From assembly GCA_902621855.1 (NCBI GenBank), contig CACNNQ010000003.1, positions 62,001 through 126,000 of the forward strand: a stretch of DNA of 64,000 nt, written 5' to 3'. Source of the DNA: an uncultured Alphaproteobacteria bacterium. Its GTDB lineage: Bacteria > Pseudomonadota > Alphaproteobacteria > HIMB59 > GCA-002718135. Shown here in pieces: positions 1-7,809 of the stretch; position 1 is the stretch's first letter, and every line of letters starts with the position of its first letter. Made by a program: the position numbers and the translations under genes. The notes under the pieces are model-generated. The model was not told the origin of the DNA and made no database searches. It was given only the letters and a program-made list of their open reading frames with translations.

Positions 1-663
1 ATGTTTGGATTAAAAAGTGCATCATTATTTGGTGATACCAAAAAGCTTGAAAGAGAAATTGATGAGTTTGTTGATATTGTCTCTGAAGTGGGCTTAGTAT
101 TTAAATCGATAGTTCCAACTTATCTCAATCATTCCGCCAATGGTAAATTTGAGGAAATGGTTGAAAAAGTTAAAGAAATGGAAAGTAAGGCCGACAAAAT
201 TACAAAAGATGTTGAGCATACTCTTTATGAAGAAACACTAATCCCAGATGCAAGAAGTGATGTGTTACGACTTCTAGAACACATCGATGAATTAATTGGA
301 ATGTACCAAGGAAATTGCTATCACTTCTCTATTCAAAAACCTAATTTTCCAAAAGAATTTCATGAAGATCTTATTGAGTTAACAGAGACTGTTGTAAATT
401 GTGTTGAGTCACTTTGTTTGACTGTCCAATCATTTTTTAGAGATATTAAATCTGTTAGAGATAATGCTCATAAAGTAACTTTTTATGAAAAAGAATCTGA
501 TATAAAATTTAGTTCACTTGCAAGAAGAATTTTTGATTCTGAATTACCTCTAGATCAAAAAATGCATCTTCGATATTTTGTAGAAAAGATTGATCGTATT
601 TGTGATCAAGCAGAAGACATAGCTGACGAGGTTCAAATTTACGCTATTAAACGTTCCGTTTAA
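1..663 (+). CDS. DUF47 / PhoU-like phosphate transport regulator
   Basis: This 220-residue soluble protein is predicted to be all-helical, with charged heptad-like stretches, and belongs to the DUF47 (PhoU-like, TIGR00153) family. Such proteins are thought to control the low-affinity phosphate permease encoded beside them. The gene ends 6 bases before the Pit permease, so the two are almost certainly one transcription unit, which is the family's classic arrangement. The ATG is exactly at the window edge, so its ribosome site cannot be seen and a further upstream start cannot be excluded, although the length is normal for the family. The family call rests on length, composition and neighbour; I am sure of the pairing and less sure of any direct regulatory mechanism. 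Confidence 0.85.
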   Translation: MFGLKSASLFGDTKKLEREIDEFVDIVSEVGLVFKSIVPTYLNHSANGKFEEMVEKVKEMESKADKITKDVEHTLYEETLIPDARSDVLRLLEHIDELIGMYQGNCYHFSIQKPNFPKEFHEDLIELTETVVNCVESLCLTVQSFFRDIKSVRDNAHKVTFYEKESDIKFSSLARRIFDSELPLDQKMHLRYFVEKIDRICDQAEDIADEVQIYAIKRSV

Positions 664-669
664 TTTTCA

Positions 670-1722
670 ATGGAAATTACAATTCTAATTTTTTTATTTG
701 GTGGTCTTTTTTTAGGTTGGTCACTTGGTGCCAATGATGCAGCAAATGTTTTTGGAACTGCAGTTGGAACACGAATGGTTAGTTTCACAAGTGCAGCAAT
801 AATTTGTAGTGTCTTTGTTATTCTAGGTGCAATTATTAGCGGAGCAGGTACAACAGAAACCTTAGGAAAGTTAGGTGCTATTAATGCATTGCCTGGTGCT
901 TTTGCAGCATGTGTGGCTGCAGGAATATCTGTTTATTTAATGACTAAAGTTGGCTTGCCTGTTTCAACAACGCAAGCGATTGTTGGAGCAATTGTTGGTT
1001 GGAATTTATACACGGGATCTTCAACTAATCTTCAAGTTTTAATTACTATTTTAGGAACATGGATACTCTGCCCTATCATTGCAGGAGTTATTGCAATGGG
1101 TTTATTTACTTTTACAAAAAGAGTTATACTCAATAGAAAATTACATATTCTCAGACTTGATGCCTATACAAGAACAGCTTTACTTTTAGCAGGTGCTTTT
1201 GGTGCTTATAGTTTAGGTGCAAACAATATTGCTAATGTAATGGGTGTCTTCGTACCTATATCACCGTTTACTGATGTTACTATTGGAAATTTATTCGTCT
1301 TTTCCTCAAAAGAACAACTATTTCTGCTGGGTGGTTTAGCCATAGCTGTTGGTGTTTTTACCTACTCGAAAAGAGTTATGTTTACCGTGGGTAATGATCT
1401 CTTAAAAATGACACCAGTGGCAGCATTTATTGTTGTTATATCGCATTCTATTGTTTTATTTTTATTTGCATCCCAGGGCATAAGTGCTTTTTTACAATCT
1501 ATAAATCTTCCTTCTATACCTTTGGTACCAGTATCAAGTTCCCAAGCTGTTGTTGGTGGCGTAATTGGAATTGGTCTTTTAAAAGGAGGAAAAGAGGTTC
1601 AATGGTCAATTGCAGGAAGAATTTCTTTGGGTTGGATGACGCTACCTATAATTGCAGCTTTAATTTCTTTAATTGTTTTATTTATTCTAGAAAATATTTT
1701 TAATTTAACGGTCTCTTTTTAA
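670..1722 (+). CDS. Inorganic phosphate transporter, Pit family
   Basis: A 350-residue polytopic inner-membrane protein of the Pit/PHO-4 family, which imports phosphate (usually as a metal-phosphate complex) using the proton or sodium gradient. The two internally repeated family signatures are visible: GANDAANVFGTAVGTR near residue 20 and the matching GANNIANVMG about 160 residues later, each followed by hydrophobic segments. The sequences VSTTQAIVG and VSSSQAVVGG repeat in the two halves, supporting the inverted-repeat architecture. It lies 6 bases after the DUF47 gene and overlaps the end of the convergent phosphatase-like gene by 4 bases. It gives constitutive phosphate uptake at the edge of an island otherwise devoted to organic phosphorus. 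Confidence 0.93.
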   Translation: MEITILIFLFGGLFLGWSLGANDAANVFGTAVGTRMVSFTSAAIICSVFVILGAIISGAGTTETLGKLGAINALPGAFAACVAAGISVYLMTKVGLPVSTTQAIVGAIVGWNLYTGSSTNLQVLITILGTWILCPIIAGVIAMGLFTFTKRVILNRKLHILRLDAYTRTALLLAGAFGAYSLGANNIANVMGVFVPISPFTDVTIGNLFVFSSKEQLFLLGGLAIAVGVFTYSKRVMFTVGNDLLKMTPVAAFIVVISHSIVLFLFASQGISAFLQSINLPSIPLVPVSSSQAVVGGVIGIGLLKGGKEVQWSIAGRISLGWMTLPIIAALISLIVLFILENIFNLTVSF

Positions 1723-2243
1723 TTAACTGCTCGATAAGAAAAAATAAAATCTTTCTGTATTTTAGATTCAATAGCTCCTTTTCTTCTTGATCGTACAAGA
1801 TCAATAGCTTCTTGTTTTTCATAATTAAATTCAACAAGTAAAATAGCAGCTATAGTGCCAGCTCTTCCTTTTCCTCCACGACAATGTAAGACTATATTTT
1901 TACCATCTATCAATTCGTTCTTTAATAAAACTTTTGTTGTTTCCCATTTATATTTAAAATCTTTATCTGGTGCTCCCATGTCATAAATGGGTAAATGGTA
2001 CCAATGTAATTTATGTTCATAAATATTTTTGACAAACAAAGTTTTATCACACAATTTTTCAAATTCGCTATCTTCAACAAAAGAAGTAATAGAACTACAA
2101 TTATTATTTTTAAATATTTCTAATTCATTTGCTAAAATTGTTTCTTCAAATAAACCATTAGAGTTAAGACCTGGGAAAGAAGTTAATATAATTTTTCCTG
2201 CAAATGACTTAGAGTCAATAAAATCATAATTGCTAAATTGCAT
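1719..2243 (-). CDS. Dual-specificity / tyrosine phosphatase-like protein
   Basis: A 174-residue cytoplasmic protein with the cysteine-phosphatase P-loop: HCRGGKGRAGT at residues 120-130 supplies the nucleophile Cys121 and Arg127. Asp88 or Asp93 in the preceding loop is a candidate general acid. The fold resembles small dual-specificity or CDKN3-like phosphatases. Its ATG directly follows the stop codon of the upstream PhnZ-like gene with no spacer, so the two are translationally coupled. That coupling suggests a substrate linked to organophosphonate breakdown, perhaps a small phosphoester rather than a phosphoprotein, but this is inference. No closer family assignment is possible by eye. Confidence 0.75.
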   Translation of the reverse strand: MQFSNYDFIDSKSFAGKIILTSFPGLNSNGLFEETILANELEIFKNNNCSSITSFVEDSEFEKLCDKTLFVKNIYEHKLHWYHLPIYDMGAPDKDFKYKWETTKVLLKNELIDGKNIVLHCRGGKGRAGTIAAILLVEFNYEKQEAIDLVRSRRKGAIESKIQKDFIFSYRAVN

Positions 2244-2819
2244 TTACGCTTGTTTAGCTAAAAAAGACTCTCTTGCTTCTTCTAAATAGGGACGGAAATG
2301 TTCAACATCGGGAGTTTTTTTATCTAGAACTTTTGCTAAATCATCAAATCTCCTAAGCTCTATTGCTTCATCCATAAAAGGTTTACTTATAAATGCATCT
2401 GCTTCTTCTTTTGTGAAAGGACCGCCTTGAACTTTTAATGAAAGTTTCGATGCTTCTGATAGGCTATCATAATAACCCTCTTCAACACTTGATAAATATC
2501 TTTTTGAGTCAACATGTGCTCTAATTGGTAAAATAACATCCTCACCAAAATATTTTTTTAAAAAATCAGCACCTAAATTTTCATGATGACCATCTTTGCC
2601 TTCATGAATGGGATCGCCGTCCTCATAGATAAGGTGGCCAACATCATGCAGTAATGCTGCAGCAATTGTTGGTCCTGGTAATTTATTTTTTTCAGCAAGT
2701 TCAGCGCATTGGAGTGCGTGCTCAAGCTGTGTCACATCCTCATTACCATATTGAATATCAGCACCTTTTGTTTTCAAAAGATCTAAGAGATAATCTACGA
2801 TATTTTCTTCCATTCTCAT
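2244..2819 (-). CDS. PhnZ-like HD-domain mixed-valent di-iron oxygenase
   Basis: A 191-residue HD-domain protein closely resembling PhnZ, which cleaves (R)-2-amino-1-hydroxyethylphosphonate to glycine and phosphate with O2. The residues I recall as PhnZ metal ligands have counterparts: His34 in TQLEHALQ, His58-Asp59 in LLHDVGH, His79, His102 and Asp159 or Asp160. Tyr24 and Glu27, the substrate-gating pair, are at the same numbers. PhnZ normally works after a 2-oxoglutarate hydroxylase (PhnY*), and none is encoded in the window, so the substrate may be taken up pre-hydroxylated or may differ (TmpB is a relative acting on a trimethylated analogue). The gene is divergent from phnW and coupled to the phosphatase-like gene. 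A second in-frame ATG two codons downstream is an alternative start. Confidence 0.83.
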   Translation of the reverse strand: MRMEENIVDYLLDLLKTKGADIQYGNEDVTQLEHALQCAELAEKNKLPGPTIAAALLHDVGHLIYEDGDPIHEGKDGHHENLGADFLKKYFGEDVILPIRAHVDSKRYLSSVEEGYYDSLSEASKLSLKVQGGPFTKEEADAFISKPFMDEAIELRRFDDLAKVLDKKTPDVEHFRPYLEEARESFLAKQA

Positions 2820-2907
2820 TTATAATTAACTTATTAGAAAATAAATTCAATTCCAACTTTAATAAGATTGATCAAATTTATAATAATATTTATTAAGTAA
2901 ATATTTA
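2820..2907. promoter_or_regulatory. Divergent promoter region, PhnZ-like / phnW
   Basis: An 88-base AT-rich spacer separates the divergent PhnZ-like gene and phnW, so promoters for both must lie here or overlap the coding ends. I see no convincing Pho box (direct repeats resembling CTGTCAT), no clear minus 35/minus 10 pair, and no strong Shine-Dalgarno before either ATG. No regulator gene of the LysR PhnR type is nearby. Confidence 0.4.
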
Positions 2908-4005
2908 ATGGATAAAAAATTATTAACCCCTGGGCCTCTCACGACATCGATGTCAACAAAAGAGGCAATGCTTCATGATTGGGGTTCGAGAGATACAAAA
3001 TTTATTGATCTCAATGCATCAATTAGAGATTCCCTTGTTAAATTAATAGACGGTGAAGATAAATATCAATGTGTTCCAATGCAGGGAAGTGGAACTTTTG
3101 CTGTAGAGTCGATGGTGAGCTCTCTTACTCAAAAAGATTCTAAAATTCTGATTCTGATCAATGGTGCTTACGGACAAAGAATGAAAAAAATGTGCACATA
3201 TTTAGGGAGAGATTTTATTGAATATGAAGTTGCTGAACATGAAGTACATGACATCAATAAAATTGAAGAGTTAATTGATAGCAACAACTTAACACACGTC
3301 TTTGCTGTATATTGTGAAACAACATCGGGTATTTTAAATCCTATTGAAGACATTGCAAAATTGGTTGAAGGGAAAAATTTATCGTTATTCATCGATGCAA
3401 TGAGTGCCTTTGGTGCATTACCCTTAAGTTCTAAAACAATTACTTTTGATGCTGTAGCCGCTTCATCAAACAAATGCTTAGAAGGTGTGCCAGGTGTTGG
3501 TTTCATTCTTGTAAAAAATGAAGTTATTCAAAATGCAAAAGGCAATAGTCACTCACTAAGTCTAGACTTGTATGATCAATGGCAAGCAATGGAAAAAAAT
3601 AAACAATGGCGATTTACACCTCCAACACACGTATTAGCTGCATTCAACCAAGCTATTGAAGAACATAAAGAACAAGGTGGTGTAGAGGGAAGAGGTAAAA
3701 GATATAAAAAAAATTGTGAAATTATATGTAATGGAATGAAAGAGTTAGGATTTGAGCAATTACTTCCTGATAATTTACAAGCACCAATTATTATTACTTT
3801 TAAACAACCTAATGATCCTAAATTTAATTTTGAGCAATTTTATAATGCTCTTAGTGAAAAAGATTTTTTAATTTATCCTGGAAAACTGACAGTGGCAGAA
3901 ACTTTTCGAATTGGGTGTATTGGTAATTTAGATGAACAAGACATGATGGATACAATAAAAGCTGTAAAAGAAGTTGTTACTGAGTTGGGACTAACATTAA
4001 ACTAA
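2908..4005 (+). CDS. phnW: 2-Aminoethylphosphonate--pyruvate transaminase
   Basis: A 365-residue class V PLP aminotransferase that transfers the amino group of AEP to pyruvate, giving phosphonoacetaldehyde and alanine. Visible features are the N-terminal LLTPGPLTTS motif, the MQGSGTF cofactor-phosphate loop near residues 58-64, the PLP-ring aspartate in FIDAMSAFG (Asp163) and the Schiff-base lysine in SSNKCLEG (Lys189). Length is normal for PhnW. It is followed after 7 bases by an AllA-like gene on the same strand. Its product is the substrate of the PhnY-type dehydrogenase at 13.4-14.8 kb. There is no phnX phosphonatase in the window, so the aldehyde is probably oxidised rather than cleaved directly. 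Confidence 0.92.
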   Translation: MDKKLLTPGPLTTSMSTKEAMLHDWGSRDTKFIDLNASIRDSLVKLIDGEDKYQCVPMQGSGTFAVESMVSSLTQKDSKILILINGAYGQRMKKMCTYLGRDFIEYEVAEHEVHDINKIEELIDSNNLTHVFAVYCETTSGILNPIEDIAKLVEGKNLSLFIDAMSAFGALPLSSKTITFDAVAASSNKCLEGVPGVGFILVKNEVIQNAKGNSHSLSLDLYDQWQAMEKNKQWRFTPPTHVLAAFNQAIEEHKEQGGVEGRGKRYKKNCEIICNGMKELGFEQLLPDNLQAPIIITFKQPNDPKFNFEQFYNALSEKDFLIYPGKLTVAETFRIGCIGNLDEQDMMDTIKAVKEVVTELGLTLN

Positions 4006-4012
4006 CAAAACA

Positions 4013-4645
4013 ATGACAAAAGAAATTGAAATACCTTTAGTTAAAGCAACAAATGAAAATCTTAAAGGATATGGGTATTTAATCGATAGTTTTGAAAATA
4101 GTGATATTGAAATTGTTACTTGGCCAAAACAAGGATGGCGTGACATAGAAGAGGGAACTGGTAATGAAGGTGGAACTACCGAAGGTTCTTTTGATACCTG
4201 GTGGCAAGGTGACGTGCTTTATGGGCAAAATAATGCTGTTCAACATAAGAGCGATTATGAAGTAGATGGAAAATATATACTGGGTTATGCCAATAATCCT
4301 GATCAAGAATTACAAAAAGATAAATATTCAGATCCAACAAAAATTTTTTTATGGCATGCAAATTATCATCCTGATGGAGGTCAGCTTTTCTTTCCTGAAG
4401 AAAATAAACCATTTATTTGTCCTTTAGCCTTACCTACAGACGACATTGAACCAGAACATTTTAAAGCATTTTATTGTGACGGATCAAAAGGTTTGTATAT
4501 TCATCCAAATATTTGGCATGAAGGGGTGTTTCCAGTTACAGAAAAACAATCGTTTCAAGGAAAACAAGGTAAAGTACATGCAAGAGTTAGTATTGATTTA
4601 AAAGAAGAGTTTGACAAATTTATCTTTTTTAAAACTAGAATTTAA
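4013..4645 (+). CDS. AllA-like (ureidoglycolate lyase superfamily) cupin protein
   Basis: A 210-residue soluble protein whose C-terminal two thirds match the ureidoglycolate lyase/AllA cupin superfamily. WHANYHPDGGQLFFP (residues 114-128), the PFICPLALP strand and LYIHPNIWHEGVFP (residues 161-174, with His164 and His169) align with the corresponding E. coli AllA segments as I recall them. The N-terminal segment with WRDIEEGTGNEGGTTEG is not in E. coli AllA and suggests a distinct subfamily, possibly near DUF4863. It sits 7 bases after phnW, so a role in AEP metabolism or its by-products is likely, but no purine-degradation genes are present and no phosphonate reaction is established for this family. 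Function unknown. Confidence 0.6.
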   Translation: MTKEIEIPLVKATNENLKGYGYLIDSFENSDIEIVTWPKQGWRDIEEGTGNEGGTTEGSFDTWWQGDVLYGQNNAVQHKSDYEVDGKYILGYANNPDQELQKDKYSDPTKIFLWHANYHPDGGQLFFPEENKPFICPLALPTDDIEPEHFKAFYCDGSKGLYIHPNIWHEGVFPVTEKQSFQGKQGKVHARVSIDLKEEFDKFIFFKTRI

Positions 4646-4656
4646 TTGGTAATAGA

Positions 4657-5466
4657 TTATTTTATACCCGAAGTTGCAAAACTCTCTACAAACTGTCTTT
4701 GAAAAATAATAAATGCAATTATTAGTGGTGCGGTTACCATTAATGTCCCTGCGCTTATAGTAGCCCACTCGATACCTGATTCCTCCATAGAAAAGATAGC
4801 TAAACCAACATTTAAAATTCTAGTTTCCTCTGAGTTAGTTATTATTAAAGGCCACAAATAATTATTCCAATGATAAGATATTGATACAAGTCCATAAGCT
4901 AAAAAAGTAGGTATAGATAATGGTATGTAAACATGCCATAAAATTCGTAATGCTCCAGCACCATCAATCCTCGCAGAATCATCTAGCTCTTTTGGAACAG
5001 TTTTGAAAGCTTGTCTTAAAACAAAAATTCCAAAAGCAGATGCAATGTAGGGAAGGCTAATTGCAGGAATGGTATCTATCAAATTTAAGAATTTAATTGT
5101 TTTATAATTTTCGATAAGAATGATTTCTGGATTAATCATTAGTTGAATTAAAACTAATCCAAAAAGTATGTTCTTAAAAGGAAACTCATATCTTGCAAAA
5201 GCAAATGCAGTCAGAGAACATAAGATAAACTGGCATGAAGTGGTCATTGTAACGTATATAAATGTGTTGAACATATATCTTGCAAAAGGAGCTTGCGACC
5301 AAGCATTTTCAAAATTGTATAAGGTCAGAGGGGCAAACAAATCAAATTTAACTTGATATTCTATTGGGTGTATCGAAGACCAGATTGCATATAAGAGCGG
5401 TAGTAACCATAAAAATCCAAGTAACCAAGCACCAATAATATTAATATTTTTATAGAATGAATACAT
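4657..5466 (-). CDS. CUT1-type ABC permease, UgpE/MalG-like
   Basis: A 269-residue inner-membrane permease with about six hydrophobic segments and the cytoplasmic EAA loop in ELDDSARIDGAGALRILWHV, which contacts the ATPase. This form is typical of the UgpE/MalG subunits of CUT1 importers for sugars, glycerol-3-phosphate and glycerophosphodiesters. It starts 2 bases after the stop of the UgpA-like partner and is last in the three-gene transporter unit. It converges on the AllA-like gene with 11 bases between. No ATPase gene lies in this unit; the nearest CUT1-type ATPase is at 16.2 kb. The substrate cannot be read from the sequence; the neighbouring phosphodiesterase suggests glycerophosphodiesters. 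Confidence 0.85.
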   Translation of the reverse strand: MYSFYKNINIIGAWLLGFLWLLPLLYAIWSSIHPIEYQVKFDLFAPLTLYNFENAWSQAPFARYMFNTFIYVTMTTSCQFILCSLTAFAFARYEFPFKNILFGLVLIQLMINPEIILIENYKTIKFLNLIDTIPAISLPYIASAFGIFVLRQAFKTVPKELDDSARIDGAGALRILWHVYIPLSIPTFLAYGLVSISYHWNNYLWPLIITNSEETRILNVGLAIFSMEESGIEWATISAGTLMVTAPLIIAFIIFQRQFVESFATSGIK

Positions 5467-5468
5467 TT

Positions 5469-6347
5469 TTATTGGTAATGGACCTTTCTATCCAATAAAA
5501 AAATTTGACCAATTCCTATTATTGACAATAATATAATTAGTAAAACCGATAATGTTATTGCGTATGCTGTATCCCAAAATTCAAAACCATTCTCATAAAT
5601 ATAATAGAGTAATAAAGCGCTGTTGTAATTTGGACCTCCACCAGTCATAGTGAATAAATGTTCTATTCGTGTAAAGGCAGTAATTACTGCATTGACTGAA
5701 ACAAATAATAAGGTTGGTGTTATCATTGGTAGTGTAATTTTGTAAAACATTTGCCAACTATTAGCCCCTTCAATAATTGCTGCCTCTTTCATTTCCCTAG
5801 GTATTCCTTGAAGAGCAGCTAGAAAAAAAATCATGTAAAAACCAGACTCTTTCCAAATACTTACAGCAATAATACCCCATAAAACTTGATCAGGGTTTCC
5901 TAAAATATTTGTATTTTGAAAACCAAATAAAGATCCAACTTGATCAATTAATCCAAAACCAGGAAGAAAAAAAAAGAGCCATATATTACCAACAGCTATT
6001 AAGGGTAAAACTACAGGTAAAAAATATGCAAAACGAAGCAATGGTCTACCGGGTAACTTGCTGTTTACCCATTGCGCCATAATTATTGCAATAATTATTG
6101 AAGATGGGATTGTAGAAATTGCATAAACAATATTGTTAGACATAACCTTCCAAAAAATGGGGTCTGAAAACATATGTTCATAATTTTCAATACCTTTAAA
6201 CTTACTTGGTTTTCTCCCTTTAGGAGTAGAAAAAAAACTCATATAAATTGTTTTAACAACAGGTATGTGAACAAAAGTTAATAATAATATGAATCCAGGC
6301 GATAAAAGTAAAATTACTGGTATATGTTTTTTAATTTTAGTTATCAT
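5469..6347 (-). CDS. CUT1-type ABC permease, UgpA/MalF-like
   Basis: A 292-residue inner-membrane permease with six predicted transmembrane segments and the EAA loop EMKEAAIIEGANSWQMFYKI. It should pair with the UgpE-like subunit 2 bases downstream. The start is unusual: the mRNA carries a 9-bp GC-containing stem-loop followed by eight U residues, and the AUG comes immediately after the U tract. There is therefore no room for a Shine-Dalgarno sequence, and expression probably depends on readthrough of the hairpin. The binding protein is encoded 47 bases upstream. Confidence 0.85.
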   Translation of the reverse strand: MITKIKKHIPVILLLSPGFILLLTFVHIPVVKTIYMSFFSTPKGRKPSKFKGIENYEHMFSDPIFWKVMSNNIVYAISTIPSSIIIAIIMAQWVNSKLPGRPLLRFAYFLPVVLPLIAVGNIWLFFFLPGFGLIDQVGSLFGFQNTNILGNPDQVLWGIIAVSIWKESGFYMIFFLAALQGIPREMKEAAIIEGANSWQMFYKITLPMITPTLLFVSVNAVITAFTRIEHLFTMTGGGPNYNSALLLYYIYENGFEFWDTAYAITLSVLLIILLSIIGIGQIFLLDRKVHYQ

Positions 6348-6380
6348 AAAAAAAACGGCACTATTATTAACTAGTGCCGT
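6348..6380 (-). terminator. Stem-loop with U tract between binding-protein and permease genes
   Basis: Inverted repeats ACGGCACTA (6355-6363) and TAGTGCCGT (6372-6380) form a 9-bp stem with an 8-base loop. On the minus-strand RNA the stem is followed directly by eight U residues (6348-6355 region) and then the AUG of the UgpA-like permease. It has the form of an intrinsic terminator placed so that most transcripts would end after the binding protein, giving excess binding protein over permease. Confidence 0.8.
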
Positions 6381-6394
6381 TTGATATTTTTTCT

Positions 6395-7669
6395 TTATCT
6401 GTAATCTTTTAGTATTTTATCAATTTCGGCATGAGCCTCTAAAAGAGCAGTTTTAGGATCTTTTTCCCCAGCAACTGCTGCTTCTAACGCCCTATTAAAA
6501 ATTGAAACAGTTTTAGGTTGCTCGTAGGTCGAAAATTCTGGACCTGCATACTCCAACTGATCTCTTGCAACAGCTGGATATGGAAATTCTTTTAAAAATT
6601 CTTTCATTTCATCAGACTCCCAAGTCTCAGCTCTAGGTGCAACATAACCAGTGGCTTTTGTCCAGGCAACAGACTGTTTAGGTTCTGTTATCCATTTTAC
6701 AAAGTCTTTTGTTGCTTGCTGTTCCTCTTCTGTAGTGTCAATTGATAGATAAAAATTTCCTCCTCCAACTGGTGCTCCAAATTGTTTAATACCAGGAATG
6801 AAAGCTACACCCCAATCAAACGGAGCATTATTTCTGACGTTTGTCAGATTTCCAGTAGTAGTCCACATCATTGCAGTTTGACCCTCAAAAAATGCCTGTG
6901 GAGTAGATCCCCATTCAAGTATACCTGGTCTCATCACCCCTTCAGTAGTACTAAGAGCTACAAGTTTTTCTAATGCTTCAATGGCTTCTGGTGAATTAAT
7001 ATATGTTTCAGTGCCATTATCGTTCATAATTTTTCCACCATTGCCATAAACAATTGCACTAAATAACCAGTATGGAAAACCAGCAGATGGAATTCTTATT
7101 CCGTATTGACTTACATTTCCATCAGAATCTTTGATTGTTAATTTTTTTGCAACTTCTAGCTGTTCATCCCAAGTCTTAGGTGGATTTTCAGGATCTAATC
7201 CCGCAGCTCTAAAAGCATCCTTATTGTAATAGAGTACTGGTGTTGATCTTTGAAATGGAATCCCATAAGTTTTACCATCAACTTGACCATTAGCCATAAA
7301 AGCAGGATAAAAACCACCTATCCAATTATCAATTTCGTCTTGAGTTAATATATCGTCCCAAGCCATTACACATTCTTCGTCTATATATTTAAAAATTGTA
7401 ACAGCAATCATAACTGATGTTGCAGGAGCAGTTCCAGATTTACATGCTGTTAGAAATTTAGTATCTGTATCTGTATAACTTCCTGTGAAAACAGCTTTCA
7501 CATTTACATCTGGATTTAATTTTGTGTAATCTTCTGCAAATTTCTCAATTGCCTGAGCAGCTCCACCACCTACAGCGACTGGAAAATAAAATTCTAGTTC
7601 AATAGCCCTTACACTTAATGATGTTATTACCACGGTTAAAGAGATAATAAGTAATTTAATTATATTCAT
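6395..7669 (-). CDS. Extracellular solute-binding protein family 1 (UgpB-like)
   Basis: A 424-residue periplasmic binding protein with an N-terminal signal peptide (hydrophobic residues 4-20, probable cleavage after SVRA) and the family 1 fold typical of CUT1 importers. UgpB-type landmarks are visible, such as AVGGGAAQAIEKFAEDY, YGIPFQRSTPVLYYNKDAF and FFEGQTAMMWTTTGN. A good GGAGA ribosome site precedes the ATG. It leads the operon with the two permeases but no ATPase. The divergent neighbour is a GpdQ-like phosphodiesterase. UgpB resemblance plus context favours glycerol-3-phosphate or a glycerophosphodiester as ligand; a sugar cannot be excluded. Confidence 0.85.
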   Translation of the reverse strand: MNIIKLLIISLTVVITSLSVRAIELEFYFPVAVGGGAAQAIEKFAEDYTKLNPDVNVKAVFTGSYTDTDTKFLTACKSGTAPATSVMIAVTIFKYIDEECVMAWDDILTQDEIDNWIGGFYPAFMANGQVDGKTYGIPFQRSTPVLYYNKDAFRAAGLDPENPPKTWDEQLEVAKKLTIKDSDGNVSQYGIRIPSAGFPYWLFSAIVYGNGGKIMNDNGTETYINSPEAIEALEKLVALSTTEGVMRPGILEWGSTPQAFFEGQTAMMWTTTGNLTNVRNNAPFDWGVAFIPGIKQFGAPVGGGNFYLSIDTTEEEQQATKDFVKWITEPKQSVAWTKATGYVAPRAETWESDEMKEFLKEFPYPAVARDQLEYAGPEFSTYEQPKTVSIFNRALEAAVAGEKDPKTALLEAHAEIDKILKDYR

Positions 7670-7809
7670 TATAAATCTCCTATTTTTATCAATGAAATTT
7701 TTTGGTTAAGATATAAATATTAATATTTTGTTAAATATTAACTAATTTATTTTTAAATTTTTTAATTCTTTTTTATTATTTTTTTTGTATGTATATTTAG
7801 TAAATATTT
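7670..7809. promoter_or_regulatory. Divergent promoter region, UgpB-like / phosphodiesterase
   Basis: 140 bases of very AT-rich DNA between two divergent genes. It holds the GGAGA ribosome site of the binding-protein gene and poly-T/A tracts (7740-7800), and must contain promoters in both directions. I could not pick out a Pho box or a convincing sigma-70 pair with confidence. Confidence 0.4.

Noticed and set aside
2029..2229. Plus-strand frame opposite the phosphatase-like gene
   Set aside because: Fully antisense to a gene with a complete catalytic motif; no start signal.
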